A stretch of DNA of 64,000 nucleotides. It comes from Victivallis lenta. Lineage in GTDB: Bacteria > Verrucomicrobiota > Lentisphaeria > Victivallales > Victivallaceae. The stretch covers positions 146,977-210,976 of the forward strand of contig NZ_VUNS01000006.1 of the NCBI RefSeq assembly GCF_009695545.1, read 5' to 3'. The notes under the pieces were generated by a model. It ran no database searches. It was given only the letters and a program-made list of their open reading frames with translations, and was not told the DNA's origin. How positions within the stretch are numbered: position 1 is the first letter of the stretch; every line of letters begins with the position of its first letter. Both the position numbers and the translations under genes were made by a program. Shown here one piece after another: positions 42,914 to 51,544 of the stretch.

Positions 42914-44212
42914 TCAGTATTTCCAGGTTGCGGACTTCACGCTGTCCCAGAGGCCGGATTCGATGTCGACTTTTTTGCGCGAACTCGTGGCGACCGGAAT
43001 CGGCACGTAGGTGAAACGGTCGTTCCAGTGGCCGATCACGACATCCGTGCAGCCGGCCATCGCGCAGTGCACCGCGTGCTGGGCGAGCATTTCGCAGAAG
43101 ACCGAATCGGTGCCGTTCGACGGCAGGCTGCGGATCAGGTACGACGGGTCGAAGTATTTGACCGTCAGGTCGATGTTGCTCTCCTTGCCCCAGGAAGTGA
43201 TCGTGTCGCGCAGGAATTCGCCGATGTTGTGGTGCAGCTTGTTTCCGGATTTGTCGCGCTTTTCGGAGTCCTCCTTGAACAGGTGCTGCCCGGCGCCCTC
43301 GGAGACGATGATGACCGCGTGCTTGCGGAGCTTGAGCCGCCGCTCGAGGCTCGGCAGAAGCGCGTGTTCGCCGTCGTAGAGCGAGAACGGGTCCTCCGGG
43401 ATCAGGCAGTAGTTCACATGCGTGTTGGCCAGTGTCGCATAAGCTGCGATGAAGCCGGAGTCGCGCCCCATCACGTGGATGAGCCCGATGCCGTTCGGCG
43501 CCCCTTTCGCTTCGTTGTGCGCGGCGGAGATGACCGGGCCGGTCGCGTAGACCGCGGTCTCGAAACCGAAGGTCTTGTCGATGTAATTGATGTCGTTGTC
43601 GATGGTTTTCGGGATGCCGATCACGCTGATGTTGAGTCCGCGACGTTCGACTTCGAGCGCGATGTCGTGCGCGCAGCGCAGCGTGCCGTCACCGCCGATG
43701 CAGAACAGCAGCTTGATGTTCATGCGCTTGAGCGTTTCGACCATGATCGTTTCATCCTGGCGGCCGCGGGAGCTGCCGAGCACGGTGCCGCCGTCCTCGT
43801 GGATCGAGTCGACCGAATCGGGCGTCAGCAGCATCGGTTCATAGCCGAACGCGGGGTTCAGCCCCTGGTAGCCGTAGCGGATGCCGAAGACGATCGGAAC
43901 GTTGTAGCGCAGCATCAGCGTCCGGGTCAGTCCCTTGATCACGTCGTTGAGTCCGGGGCAGAGCCCGCCCGCCGTCAGGATCGCCGCATGGGTCCAGGAG
44001 GGGTCGTGGTAAATCTTCTCGCGCGGGCCGGCCGCTTCGAAGGCGCTGATTTTACCGGTGTTTTTGAGCTCTTCCTCGACTTCGTTGACATCTTTCGCAT
44101 AGATGACCGTCGCGTTTTCGGGAATGAACTTCACGCCGGTCAGCGGAGAAGGAATGGTCGGCGCGCCGAGGTGTTTGACTGTAAGGTCGGGTATTTGCAT
44201 CATGATTTCCAT
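42914..44212 (-). CDS. 6-phosphofructokinase (group with PKTIDND motif)
   Basis: Phosphorylates fructose 6-phosphate in glycolysis; 432 residues, longer than E. coli PfkA. The phosphate-donor motif is GGDGTLRCA and the catalytic loop is IGIPKTIDNDINYIDKTFGF; further family motifs are LTAGGLCPGLNDVI and HVMGRDSGFIAA. The combination of GGDGT (as in ATP enzymes) with PKTIDND (as in PPi enzymes) is that of the plant/trypanosome-like ATP-dependent group, so ATP is the likely donor; PPi is not fully excluded. Three in-frame ATGs lie at 44212, 44203 and 44200, and no ribosome-binding site decides between them. Confidence 0.92.
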   Translation of the reverse strand: MEIMMQIPDLTVKHLGAPTIPSPLTGVKFIPENATVIYAKDVNEVEEELKNTGKISAFEAAGPREKIYHDPSWTHAAILTAGGLCPGLNDVIKGLTRTLMLRYNVPIVFGIRYGYQGLNPAFGYEPMLLTPDSVDSIHEDGGTVLGSSRGRQDETIMVETLKRMNIKLLFCIGGDGTLRCAHDIALEVERRGLNISVIGIPKTIDNDINYIDKTFGFETAVYATGPVISAAHNEAKGAPNGIGLIHVMGRDSGFIAAYATLANTHVNYCLIPEDPFSLYDGEHALLPSLERRLKLRKHAVIIVSEGAGQHLFKEDSEKRDKSGNKLHHNIGEFLRDTITSWGKESNIDLTVKYFDPSYLIRSLPSNGTDSVFCEMLAQHAVHCAMAGCTDVVIGHWNDRFTYVPIPVATSSRKKVDIESGLWDSVKSATWKY

Positions 44213-44263
44213 CCAATCCGTTTAGGCGCGGCGGAACCGCGCGGGATGTTGTTTCGGAATTAT

Positions 44264-44292
44264 AAAATAACCCCGATGTGCGAAAATTTCAA
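44264..44292 (-). promoter_or_regulatory. Phosphofructokinase promoter
   Basis: Minus-strand TTGAAA (44292-44287), 17-bp spacer, TATTTT (44269-44264); the sequence TATAAT also follows shortly. The next plus-strand promoter (44314) is divergent, 22 bp away. Confidence 0.5.
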
Positions 44293-44313
44293 CCGGACAG
44301 CGGAGCCAATCGC

Positions 44314-44341
44314 TTGATTTTCCCGAAATCGGGCTTATATT
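44314..44341 (+). promoter_or_regulatory. Promoter of the secreted-protein/ygiQ operon with internal palindrome
   Basis: TTGATT (44314-44319), 16-bp spacer, TATATT (44336-44341). The spacer contains the palindrome CCCGA-AA-TCGGG (44322-44333), a possible operator. TTGATTTTCCCG is shared with the crcB promoter. Confidence 0.55.
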
Positions 44342-44385
44342 GCTGGTTGATTACGAAGCGTTCTTGAAACCGGAGCATTGTGACG

Positions 44386-44916
44386 ATGAAGAAAACGATT
44401 TTGATCCTGTTGTTCGCCCTTGCGGCGTATGGCGCCGCCACGGCGGCGACGCTGCCGTTCCGCAGCGGGGAGATCCTTTCGGCCGAACTGTCGACCGCCA
44501 AGCCGGGCATCGCGAACGAGGACCCGCTCGCATTTCCGCTCTCCTTCGACCGCCGGATCTATGCGGAGCTGGTCGTCAAAATCGCGCCGGGGCGCGGCAT
44601 TTCGATCCACGATTATGCGCTTGAGGCGTTCGGCGTCGCCTATCCGTGCATCGCGCTGCGGGCCGGGGACAGCGCGTTCAACGCCGATGTCTGGGAAGTC
44701 CGGCGCGCGAATGCGAACGAGAAGTACACGCTGCTGTTCGTGCTCGACGCCACGCTGGTCGGCCTGACGCCGGAGCAGACGCTGACGCTTCAGGCCCAGT
44801 TCCCGCCGAAGGACCGCGCCGACCAGCCGGTTCCGTTCACGAACCTGAAAAACCGGAGCTTCACGCCGCCGCGCTCGATTCCGAACAGCGGCAACATGAA
44901 GGCGGCGCGCAAATGA
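44386..44916 (+). CDS. Hypothetical secreted protein
   Basis: A 176-residue protein with a signal peptide (MKKTILILLFALAAYGAATA). The mature part is probably a single beta-sandwich (RRIYAELVVKIAPGRGISIH, YTLLFVLDATLVGLTPEQTL). I do not recognise the family. The ATG at 44386 is preferred over the GTG at 44380 because it begins the signal directly. Its stop overlaps ygiQ by 4 bp, yet YgiQ is cytoplasmic, so the pairing does not reveal a role. Confidence 0.65.
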   Translation: MKKTILILLFALAAYGAATAATLPFRSGEILSAELSTAKPGIANEDPLAFPLSFDRRIYAELVVKIAPGRGISIHDYALEAFGVAYPCIALRAGDSAFNADVWEVRRANANEKYTLLFVLDATLVGLTPEQTLTLQAQFPPKDRADQPVPFTNLKNRSFTPPRSIPNSGNMKAARK

Positions 44917-46667
44917 CCGTTCAGCCGGAGTTCCTGCCCACGACCCGTGCCGAGATGGAGAAGGCGGGTTACGAGGAGCTCGATATTCTCCTGGTCACGG
45001 GGGACTGTTATGTCGATCACCCGTCGTTCGGCGTTTCGATCATCGGCCGGCTGCTGACCGGCTGCGGCTACCGGGTCGGACTGGTCGCCCAGCCCGACTG
45101 GAGGGACCCCGAAGCGCTGAAGGTCATGGGCCGCCCGCGCATCGGCGTCGGCGTGACCTCCGGCAATATGGATTCGATGGTCAACATCTACACCGTCGGC
45201 CGCCGCTTCCGCAAGGACGACTGCTTCAGCGAGAACGGCGAGACCGGCAGGCGGCCGCCGCATGCGCTGATCGTCTATGCGCAGCTGGTCAGGCAGGCGT
45301 TTCCCGGAATCCGGATTCAGCTCGGCGGCCTCGAGGCGAGCTTCCGCCGCATCGCGCACTACGACTACTGGCAGGATAAGATCCGGCCGTCGGTCCTGCT
45401 CGATTCGAAGGCGGATATTCTGGTCTACGGCATGGGCGAGCGTCCCACGCCCGAGGTGTTCCGCCGGTTCGCGGCGGATGAGCCGCTCGACGGCATCCGC
45501 GGCACGGCGCGGCTGCTGGGCAAAAAGGCCGCCGAGGCGTTCGACCCCGGCGACCGTTATCTGTTCCTGCCGAGCTATGAGGAGACGCTGGCCGACCGGG
45601 ATGCGCTTATGACTGCGACGATCATGGTCGAGCAGGAGATGAATTTCCAGTCCGGCCGCGGGCTCTTGCAGCGGTACGGCGATCGGCTGCTCGTCGTCGA
45701 GCCGCCCCCGGAACCGTTGAAGCCGGAGGAACTTGACCGCGTTCACGAGCTGCCCTATGCGCGCCGCCCGCATCCGAAATACAAAGGGCGGATTCCGGCC
45801 TACGAGACGATCAAGGATTCGATTCAGGCCGTGCGCGGCTGCCCCGGCGGCTGCGCGTTCTGCGGCCTGGTCGTGCATCAGGGGCGGCATGTCATGAGCC
45901 GCAGCGAAGATTCGATCATGCGCGAGCTCGACACGATTGCGGAGCAGCCGTTCTTCAAGGGGACCATCAGCGACGTCGGCGGCGCGGCCGGCAACATCTA
46001 CGAGAGCCGTTACGACCTTGAGCGCTGCCGGAAATGCCGCCGTTCGAGCTGTCTTTTTCCGGTGCCGTGCTCGAGTTACGTCTGCACCGGGAAGGAGACG
46101 GTCCGGCTGCTGCGCCGCATGCGCATGCACCCGAAGGTGAAGCATCTCTACATCAACTCCGGCATCCGGCTCGACCTGGCGCTGCGCCAGCCGGAGCTGC
46201 TGCGGGAGATCATCGAGCACCATGTTTCCGGACACATGAAGGTTGCGCCGGAACACCTGAATCCGGCCGTGCTGAAACTCATGCGCAAGAGTCCGGCCGA
46301 GGATTTCTACAAGTTCATGGAGGTCTTCGACCAGATCAGCAGAGAGTGCGGCAAGGAGCAGTATTTGATTCCGCTCTTCATTTCGAATTTTCCGGGCTGC
46401 ACCGAGAAGGAGATGAAGACGGTCGACGATTTCCTCGACAGACACAAGTGGAGTCTCCAGCAGGTGCAGGATTACATTCCGCTGCCGATGACCATGGGCG
46501 GCGCGATGTATTATACCGGCAAGGCGCCGGACGGAACGCCGATCCGGGTGAACCGCGGGTTGGCTGAACGCCGCCAGCAGATCGGGGTTCTGAAAAAGCG
46601 CCGTTCCGGGAACGCGAAGAACAGCGACCCGGCCAGGCGCTGCTGGGAAAAGGGCAAAAAACGCTGA
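44913..46667 (+). CDS. ygiQ: YgiQ-family radical SAM protein
   Basis: 584 residues. The N-terminal half has the YgiQ-specific domain (LPTTRAEMEKAGYEELDILL, VTGDCYVDHPSFG, GGLEASFRRIAHYDYWQD). The radical-SAM site is CPGGCAFC in QAVRGCPGGCAFCGL, followed by the family's Cys-rich RCRKCRRSSCLFPVPC segment that may hold an extra cluster, and HMKVAPEHLNPAVLKLMRK. The family is very conserved but its reaction is not established. The length is slightly short because the C-terminal tail is trimmed. Confidence 0.95.
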   Translation: MTVQPEFLPTTRAEMEKAGYEELDILLVTGDCYVDHPSFGVSIIGRLLTGCGYRVGLVAQPDWRDPEALKVMGRPRIGVGVTSGNMDSMVNIYTVGRRFRKDDCFSENGETGRRPPHALIVYAQLVRQAFPGIRIQLGGLEASFRRIAHYDYWQDKIRPSVLLDSKADILVYGMGERPTPEVFRRFAADEPLDGIRGTARLLGKKAAEAFDPGDRYLFLPSYEETLADRDALMTATIMVEQEMNFQSGRGLLQRYGDRLLVVEPPPEPLKPEELDRVHELPYARRPHPKYKGRIPAYETIKDSIQAVRGCPGGCAFCGLVVHQGRHVMSRSEDSIMRELDTIAEQPFFKGTISDVGGAAGNIYESRYDLERCRKCRRSSCLFPVPCSSYVCTGKETVRLLRRMRMHPKVKHLYINSGIRLDLALRQPELLREIIEHHVSGHMKVAPEHLNPAVLKLMRKSPAEDFYKFMEVFDQISRECGKEQYLIPLFISNFPGCTEKEMKTVDDFLDRHKWSLQQVQDYIPLPMTMGGAMYYTGKAPDGTPIRVNRGLAERRQQIGVLKKRRSGNAKNSDPARRCWEKGKKR

Positions 46668-46677
46668 CGGGAGGCGG

Positions 46678-47577
46678 ATGCCGAAAAAAGGGACAAGGCG
46701 CAAATGGTTCCTCCGCGGGCTTCTTTGCGGAGTCGTGCTTCTGCTCGCCCTGTTTTTCGGCGGCATCGCCTACATGCGCTATGAGGCCGAACGCCTGATC
46801 GTGAACCGGCTTGAGGTGCGTTCGGACGAGTGGACGCTTCCGCCGCTCAAAGTCGCCGTGGCGGCGGATTTCCATGTCGCGCGCGATCCGGACGACATGG
46901 CGCGCCTGCGCCGGATCGTCGAGCGGACCAACGCCGAAAAGCCGGACCTCATTCTGCTGCCCGGCGATTTCGCGGCCGGGCTCCGGCCCGGTCAGTCCGC
47001 CGAGCCGCAGGAGATTGCGGACGAGCTTGCGAAGCTCCAGGCTCCGCTCGGTGTGTATGCCGTGCTCGGCAACCACGATCACTGGCAGGGGAAGGAGAAC
47101 TTCATCCGCGCTTTTGAAAAGGCCGGGATTCCGCTGCTGGAGAACCGGTCGCTCGAACTCGAATTCCGGGGCGGGCGTTTTCTGCTGGCCGGCGTTGTCG
47201 ATGGCTGGACGCAGGAAAAGGCGGACTGGGATGTGCTGCTGCCGACGGACCGGCTGCCGCGCATCGTCCTGACCCATGCGCCGGATATTTTCGACGACAT
47301 GCCGGAGCCGACTGCGCTCGCCGTGGCCGGCCATACCCACGGCGGCCAGATCGCGATTCCGTTTTACGGTCCGCCGATGCTGCCGTCGCGCTATCACCGG
47401 CGTTACGCGTCAGGGCTGGTGCGGGAGGGGCGGAATACGATTTTCGTCACCGTCGGGACCGGTACGAGCATCCTGCCGCTCCGCTTTCTCTGCCCGCCGG
47501 AAATCGCCGTCCTGACCTTGTCGGGGACGCCTCCGGCCGTGCCGGAACCGGAGGTCGGCGTGCCGCCGGGCGTTTGA
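46678..47577 (+). CDS. Membrane-anchored metallophosphoesterase
   Basis: 299 residues. One N-terminal transmembrane helix (FLRGLLCGVVLLLALFFGGI) is followed by a calcineurin-like phosphoesterase domain with the metal-binding blocks VAADFHVARD, LLPGDFAAG, LGNHDHW, LTHAPD and GHTHGGQ. It matches the YkuE/YaeI type, whose members hydrolyse phosphodiesters of lipid A precursors (UDP-2,3-diacylglucosamine) or related lipids. It starts 11 bp after ygiQ. Confidence 0.9.
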   Translation: MPKKGTRRKWFLRGLLCGVVLLLALFFGGIAYMRYEAERLIVNRLEVRSDEWTLPPLKVAVAADFHVARDPDDMARLRRIVERTNAEKPDLILLPGDFAAGLRPGQSAEPQEIADELAKLQAPLGVYAVLGNHDHWQGKENFIRAFEKAGIPLLENRSLELEFRGGRFLLAGVVDGWTQEKADWDVLLPTDRLPRIVLTHAPDIFDDMPEPTALAVAGHTHGGQIAIPFYGPPMLPSRYHRRYASGLVREGRNTIFVTVGTGTSILPLRFLCPPEIAVLTLSGTPPAVPEPEVGVPPGV

Positions 47578-47614
47578 ATTTCTGCTGAAAGACAATGGAG
47601 TATGCGAGCGGGTT

Positions 47615-48040
47615 ATGTGGAAATATTATGCGGTTCTCTCGGCGGTGTTTGCGGCGCTGACCGCGATTCTGGCGAAAAAGGGCGTGAGCGGGATTGATTC
47701 GAATCTTGCGACGGCGATCCGGACCACGGTGATTCTGGTCATCGTCTGGGGGATCGTGCTGGTCTCCGGCGCCGTTTCGAAGGTGCGGGAGATTTCGGGA
47801 TACTGCGTGACCTTCCTGATTCTCTCCGGCATTGCGACCGGGTTCTCCTGGCTGTTTTACTTCAAGGCGCTTCAGGGCGGCCCCGCCTCGATGGTCGCGC
47901 CGATCGACAAGCTCAGTGTGGCGATCACGATCGTGCTCGGCATCGTGATTCTCGGGGAGCAGCCGAGCTGGAAGGTGATCCTGGGCGGCTCGCTGATCGC
48001 GGCCGGTTCGCTGGTCATGGTATTGCCGGACAAATTTTAG
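47615..48040 (+). CDS. Single-EamA-domain membrane transporter subunit
   Basis: 141 residues with five hydrophobic helices, equal to one EamA half (drug/metabolite transporter superfamily). Classical members have two such halves, so this one must dimerise. The conserved ending PIDKLSVAITIVLGIVILGE, followed by PSWKVILGGSLIAAG, is typical. It lies 37 bp after the phosphoesterase gene. Substrate unknown. Confidence 0.88.
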   Translation: MWKYYAVLSAVFAALTAILAKKGVSGIDSNLATAIRTTVILVIVWGIVLVSGAVSKVREISGYCVTFLILSGIATGFSWLFYFKALQGGPASMVAPIDKLSVAITIVLGIVILGEQPSWKVILGGSLIAAGSLVMVLPDKF

Positions 48041-48062
48041 AGCTTATCGACCGATAAGCTCT
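48039..48062. repeat. 10-bp perfect hairpin overlapping the EamA stop codon
   Basis: AGAGCTTATC (48039-48048) and GATAAGCTCT (48053-48062) pair perfectly around GACC. It begins inside the TAG stop of the transporter gene. No U-tract follows on either strand, so if it terminates transcription it is atypical. Confidence 0.7.
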
Positions 48063-48180
48063 TGGCGTTTGCCGGCCGGGTAAGCCGGACCGTCCGGTTC
48101 CATGAATGCGCCGCGGGAAAGCGGCGGGCGCTTCGTCTTCCTCCGGCTCCTGCGCGGCGTTTGATGGGCGGCGCCGGAGA

Positions 48181-48582
48181 TCAGTACTTGATTGCGACGC
48201 CGCGGATTACGGTGGTGACCTTGTTCACCAGCCCGAGCAGATTGCTGTGGATGCAGTCGACCTCCAGGTCGATGATGTCGTCCGCGTCGCGGCACTCCTC
48301 GAGCGCTTTGGCCTTGAGCGTGGCATAGCTGGCGTCGCCGATCGAAACCAGCCCGCAGAAGCTGGTGGTGACGGCTTCGGCTTTGACCTGTTTCAGCACG
48401 GTGAATTTCCGCTGGGACGGAAGCTGCTTCGGCGCGACCATCTGGGCATTCTGCATTTCGGAGTAGAGCAGCCCCGGCGGAACGGTCGGAAAGCCGGAGT
48501 TGTTCATTTTCGGGCCGAGACAGCCGGAGAGCAGGAGCATGGCGGCGGCTCCGCCGGTACAGAGAAGTGTGGTCGGTTTCAT
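48181..48582 (-). CDS. TRL-like lipoprotein
   Basis: A 133-residue lipoprotein (signal MKPTTLLCTGGAAAMLLLSG, then Cys21). The mature part resembles the TRL-like family: PPGLLYSEMQNAQMVAPKQL near the start, a FCGLVSIGDASYATLKAKAL segment and a final TTVIRGVAIKY strand. The family has no known reaction. It begins 20 bp after the oxidoreductase gene on the same strand and so is probably its second cistron. Confidence 0.75.
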   Translation of the reverse strand: MKPTTLLCTGGAAAMLLLSGCLGPKMNNSGFPTVPPGLLYSEMQNAQMVAPKQLPSQRKFTVLKQVKAEAVTTSFCGLVSIGDASYATLKAKALEECRDADDIIDLEVDCIHSNLLGLVNKVTTVIRGVAIKY

Positions 48583-48602
48583 TGTCTGCCTTTCCGGAAG
48601 AG

Positions 48603-49652
48603 TCAGTAGTTCGGGATCTCCACCCAGCCGCCGGTCCGTTCGGATTCGTAGACTGCCAGGACCAGCGCCGCGGAATCGGCCGCGTCGGCCATGGTCACTT
48701 CGGTCTGGCGTTTTTCGCGGATCGCTTCGAGGAAATCGGCCAGCTGCGCCGTGTGTCCGGCGCCGTAGTAGGCTTTGCCGACGATGGCGGCCTGCTCCTC
48801 TCCCCGGGCGGTCAGCGCCTGCGTGATCTCGTCGGCCCGCCCTTCGACGGAGGACTCGACGAAAACCGGCTTCTCATTCGCATATTCGAGGTTCGCTTCC
48901 GTCCCCACGACGGTCAGGAAACTCCGCCATTCGACGCAGCTCGAGTTGGTCGCCGCGACCGTGCCGAACAGGCCCGAGCCGAATTCGACCACGAACGCGG
49001 CCGTGTCTTCGACTTCGATCACCCCCTGATGCGTCAGGTTCGCGGTGCGGCCGGCCAGCCGCTTCACGTTTCCGAACAGGTAGCGCAGCTGGTCGAGATG
49101 GTGAATCGCCTGGTTGATCAGGATGCCGCCGCCTTCGCCGGAGACGGTTCCGCGCCAGGCGTCTTTTTCATAATATTCGTTCGTGCGCAGGCAGCTGAAG
49201 ACGAGGTTCACCGCAAGCACCCTGCCGAATTTTCCGTCCGCGATGAGTTTTTTCAACCGGCGGTTGGCCGGTTCATAGCGGTGCTGGAAGATGCCGGCGG
49301 CGGTGAGCTCCGGGTGCGCCGCGGCGGCCTTCGTCATGCGGGCGAGGTCCTCCGGCACGCGGCCGAGCGCTTTCTCGCAGATGACATGCTTGCCGGCCGC
49401 GAGCGCGTCGCAGACGATCTGCGCGTGGCTGGCGTGGTCGGTGCAGACGCTGACCGCGTCGACCTCCGGATCGGCCAGCAGTTCTTTGTAGTCGACGGAA
49501 CGCCGTGAGATGCCGTATTTGTCGCCGAGCGCGTTGACGCGCTCCGGAATCAGGTCGCAAAGGTGAATGACTTCAACTTCCGGCAGCGACCGGTAACCTT
49601 CGATATGGGTCGGAGCGATCACGCCGCAGCCGATGATCCCGCACTTGATCAT
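48603..49652 (-). CDS. Gfo/Idh/MocA-family NAD(P)-dependent oxidoreductase
   Basis: 349 residues: a Rossmann N-terminal domain with CGIIGCGVIAPTHIEGY and EVIHLCDLIPERVNAL, the family motif CEKALGRVPEDL (EKP-like; the usual proline is replaced by Ala-Leu), and the C-terminal alpha/beta domain with GGGILINQAIHHLDQLRYLFG, where the histidine is the likely catalytic residue. Such enzymes oxidise sugars or cyclitols; the substrate is unknown. Promoter at 49735-49763. Confidence 0.92.
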   Translation of the reverse strand: MIKCGIIGCGVIAPTHIEGYRSLPEVEVIHLCDLIPERVNALGDKYGISRRSVDYKELLADPEVDAVSVCTDHASHAQIVCDALAAGKHVICEKALGRVPEDLARMTKAAAAHPELTAAGIFQHRYEPANRRLKKLIADGKFGRVLAVNLVFSCLRTNEYYEKDAWRGTVSGEGGGILINQAIHHLDQLRYLFGNVKRLAGRTANLTHQGVIEVEDTAAFVVEFGSGLFGTVAATNSSCVEWRSFLTVVGTEANLEYANEKPVFVESSVEGRADEITQALTARGEEQAAIVGKAYYGAGHTAQLADFLEAIREKRQTEVTMADAADSAALVLAVYESERTGGWVEIPNY

Positions 49653-49734
49653 GATGACAATTCCCCGTCTGTATGGTGCCCGTTCCGGCGCGAGACCGGT
49701 ACGGGCGGCTCCCGAATTAAGGTGTTAGCCCTAT

Positions 49735-49763
49735 AAGATATCCTCCCCGTTTCGCATTTTCAA
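49735..49763 (-). promoter_or_regulatory. Oxidoreductase promoter
   Basis: Minus-strand TTGAAA (49763-49758), 17-bp spacer, TATCTT (49740-49735). Confidence 0.5.
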
Positions 49764-49773
49764 GAAAAAATAC

Positions 49774-49802
49774 TTGCACAACCCGGCGGAAAGGGATATT
49801 TT
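49774..49802 (+). promoter_or_regulatory. Promoter of the sodium symporter
   Basis: TTGCAC (49774-49779), 17-bp spacer, TATTTT (49797-49802); divergent from the oxidoreductase promoter with 10 bp between the two -35 boxes. Confidence 0.5.
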
Positions 49803-49836
49803 ATGCGGAATATCAATCTATCGACAGGATGGTTAC

Positions 49837-51234
49837 ATGCAAAATCAGGATTCATCCCGGGAGAATCTCGGTTCCCGGCTCGGTTTCATTCTGCTTACGG
49901 CGGGCTGTGCGATCGGTCTCGGCAACATCTGGCGTTTCCCGTTCATCTGCGGCCAGTACGGCGGCGCGATCTTCGTGCTGATCTATCTGTTTTTCCTGAT
50001 CGCGCTCGGTTTTCCGGTCATGGTCATGGAGCTTTCGCTCGGCCGGGCGAGCCGCCGCAATATCTTCGGCGCCTATAAGACGCTTGCGCAGGATAAGCGG
50101 TTGAAATGGCATTATCCGGGCGCCGTTTTCTTTCTCGGCAATGTGGTCCTGATGATCTTCTACACGACCGTCACCGGCTGGATGGTCGCTTATGCGCTGA
50201 AGTTCGCGACAGGGGCGGTTTCGGGGCTCGGCGCGGAGGGCGTCGGCAGGCACTTCGGCGATTTCCTCGCCAATCCGGTCGCGATGGTCGGCTGCATGCT
50301 GTTCGCCGTGGTTTTCGCAACGGCCATCTGCGCGATCGGGCTCCGGAAAGGAGTCGAGCGGATCACGAAACTGCTGATGGGCTGTTTATTCCTGCTGCTG
50401 GTCGGACTCTGCATCCGGGCGCTTTTCCTGCCCGGCGCGGCGGAGGGGATGCGCTTCTATCTGTGGCCGAACCCGGCCTCCATCGAGCATGTCGGCATCC
50501 TGAAAGTGATCGTCGAGGCGATGAACCAGGCGTTTTTCACGCTGAGTCTCGGCGTCGGCAGCATTGCGATCTTCGGCAGCTACATCGACCGCGACCACAC
50601 GCTGCCGAAGGAGACGCTTGCGATCGTCGGGCTCGACACGCTCGTCGCGCTGCTGGCCGGAGTCATCATCTTCCCGGCCTGCTTCTCCTTCGGAGTCAGC
50701 CCCGACTCGGGGCCGGGGCTGGTCTTTGTCTCCCTGCCGAACGTCTTCAACGTCATGCATGGCGGCCGCTTCTGGGGGACGCTCTTTTTCCTTTTCATGA
50801 GCGCGGCGGCGCTGACCACGGTCGTGGCGGTTTTTGAGAACATCATCGCGTTCCTGATCGACGAGCTGAGGCTGGGGCGCACGGCCGCTTCGCTGGCGAC
50901 GGGCGCGGGGATCGCACTGCTTTCACTGCCCTGCGCGCTCGGCTTCAATCTGCTTTCGGACATTCACCCGATGGGGGGAGAAAGCACGTTTCTCGATCTC
51001 GAGGATTATATCGTCAGCGGCAATCTGCTGCCGCTCGGGAGCCTTTTCATCATCCTCTTCTGCGCCTCGTCCCGCGGCTGGGGGTGGAAGAATTTCCTGG
51101 CCGAAGCCAATACCGGCAGCGGGCTGCGCTTTCCGGCCGCGCTGCGGCTCTACGTCACCGTCGTGATTCCGATTCTGATCGCCGGATTGTTCCTGCTCGG
51201 CTTCGCAAAGCAGTGGTTCGGATTTGACATTTAG
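49837..51234 (+). CDS. Neurotransmitter:sodium symporter (LeuT) family transporter
   Basis: 465 residues with about twelve transmembrane helices. The N-terminal signature GFILLTAGCAIGLGNIWRFP contains the unwound TM1 region that binds sodium and substrate; NGGxF-like YGGAIFVLIY and ELSLGR follow. Helix 6/7 landmarks are AFFTLSLGVGSIAIFGSY. These transporters import amino acids or related compounds with sodium. The ATG at 49837 has AGGATGG upstream; a longer in-frame start at 49774 would overlap the promoter. Confidence 0.94.
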   Translation: MQNQDSSRENLGSRLGFILLTAGCAIGLGNIWRFPFICGQYGGAIFVLIYLFFLIALGFPVMVMELSLGRASRRNIFGAYKTLAQDKRLKWHYPGAVFFLGNVVLMIFYTTVTGWMVAYALKFATGAVSGLGAEGVGRHFGDFLANPVAMVGCMLFAVVFATAICAIGLRKGVERITKLLMGCLFLLLVGLCIRALFLPGAAEGMRFYLWPNPASIEHVGILKVIVEAMNQAFFTLSLGVGSIAIFGSYIDRDHTLPKETLAIVGLDTLVALLAGVIIFPACFSFGVSPDSGPGLVFVSLPNVFNVMHGGRFWGTLFFLFMSAAALTTVVAVFENIIAFLIDELRLGRTAASLATGAGIALLSLPCALGFNLLSDIHPMGGESTFLDLEDYIVSGNLLPLGSLFIILFCASSRGWGWKNFLAEANTGSGLRFPAALRLYVTVVIPILIAGLFLLGFAKQWFGFDI

Positions 51235-51251
51235 GAAAAGAACGTTATATT
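51224..51251 (+). promoter_or_regulatory. Ferredoxin promoter inside the symporter 3' end
   Basis: A perfect TTGACA (51224-51229) lies within the last codons of the symporter gene; a 16-bp spacer leads to TATATT (51246-51251). This is one of the best promoters in the window, which fits a highly expressed small protein. Confidence 0.75.
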
Positions 51252-51301
51252 ATCCTGTAATTGCCCGTTTCAACTAAACAAATCCAAGGAGAATGATAGA
51301 A

Positions 51302-51472
51302 ATGGCTGCTAACGTCAATCCCGAAAAGTGTGTCGGCTGCGAAGCCTGCGTCGGTGCCTGCCCGGTCGAAGCGATTTCCATGAACGACGGCAAGGCCCAG
51401 GTCGATGCCGGCACCTGCATCGATTGCGGCGCCTGCGTCGGCGAGTGCCCGTCCGAAGCGATCTCGCTCTAA
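51302..51472 (+). CDS. 2[4Fe-4S] ferredoxin
   Basis: A 56-residue bacterial-type ferredoxin with two complete cluster motifs: CVGCEACVGACP (Cys10, 13, 16, 20) and CIDCGACVGECP (Cys39, 42, 45, 49). It is an electron carrier of low potential, typical of anaerobes. AAGGAGA (from 51286) precedes the ATG. It has its own promoter and terminator and is therefore monocistronic. It could serve the radical-SAM enzymes of this window, but it is not linked to them. Confidence 0.96.
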   Translation: MAANVNPEKCVGCEACVGACPVEAISMNDGKAQVDAGTCIDCGACVGECPSEAISL

Positions 51473-51492
51473 AGGCTTTTCGTTTCCAATCA

Positions 51493-51526
51493 CGGCGGAA
51501 CGCACTCGTGCTTTCCGCCGTTTTTT
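51493..51526 (+). terminator. Ferredoxin terminator
   Basis: CGGCGGAA (51493-51500) and TTCCGCCG (51513-51520) form an 8-bp stem followed at once by TTTTTT (51521-51526): a classic intrinsic terminator. Confidence 0.92.
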
Positions 51527-51544
51527 CATACAGCGGGGCCTTTT

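Noticed and set aside
44020..44260. Divergent regulatory RNA between phosphofructokinase and the ygiQ operon
   Set aside because: A GCGCGG/CCGCGC hairpin is present at about 44227, but nothing resembling a known riboswitch core; a simple leader hairpin is enough.
48039..48062. Rho-independent terminator after the EamA gene
   Set aside because: The hairpin is perfect but has no U-tract on either side, so it is listed only as an inverted repeat.
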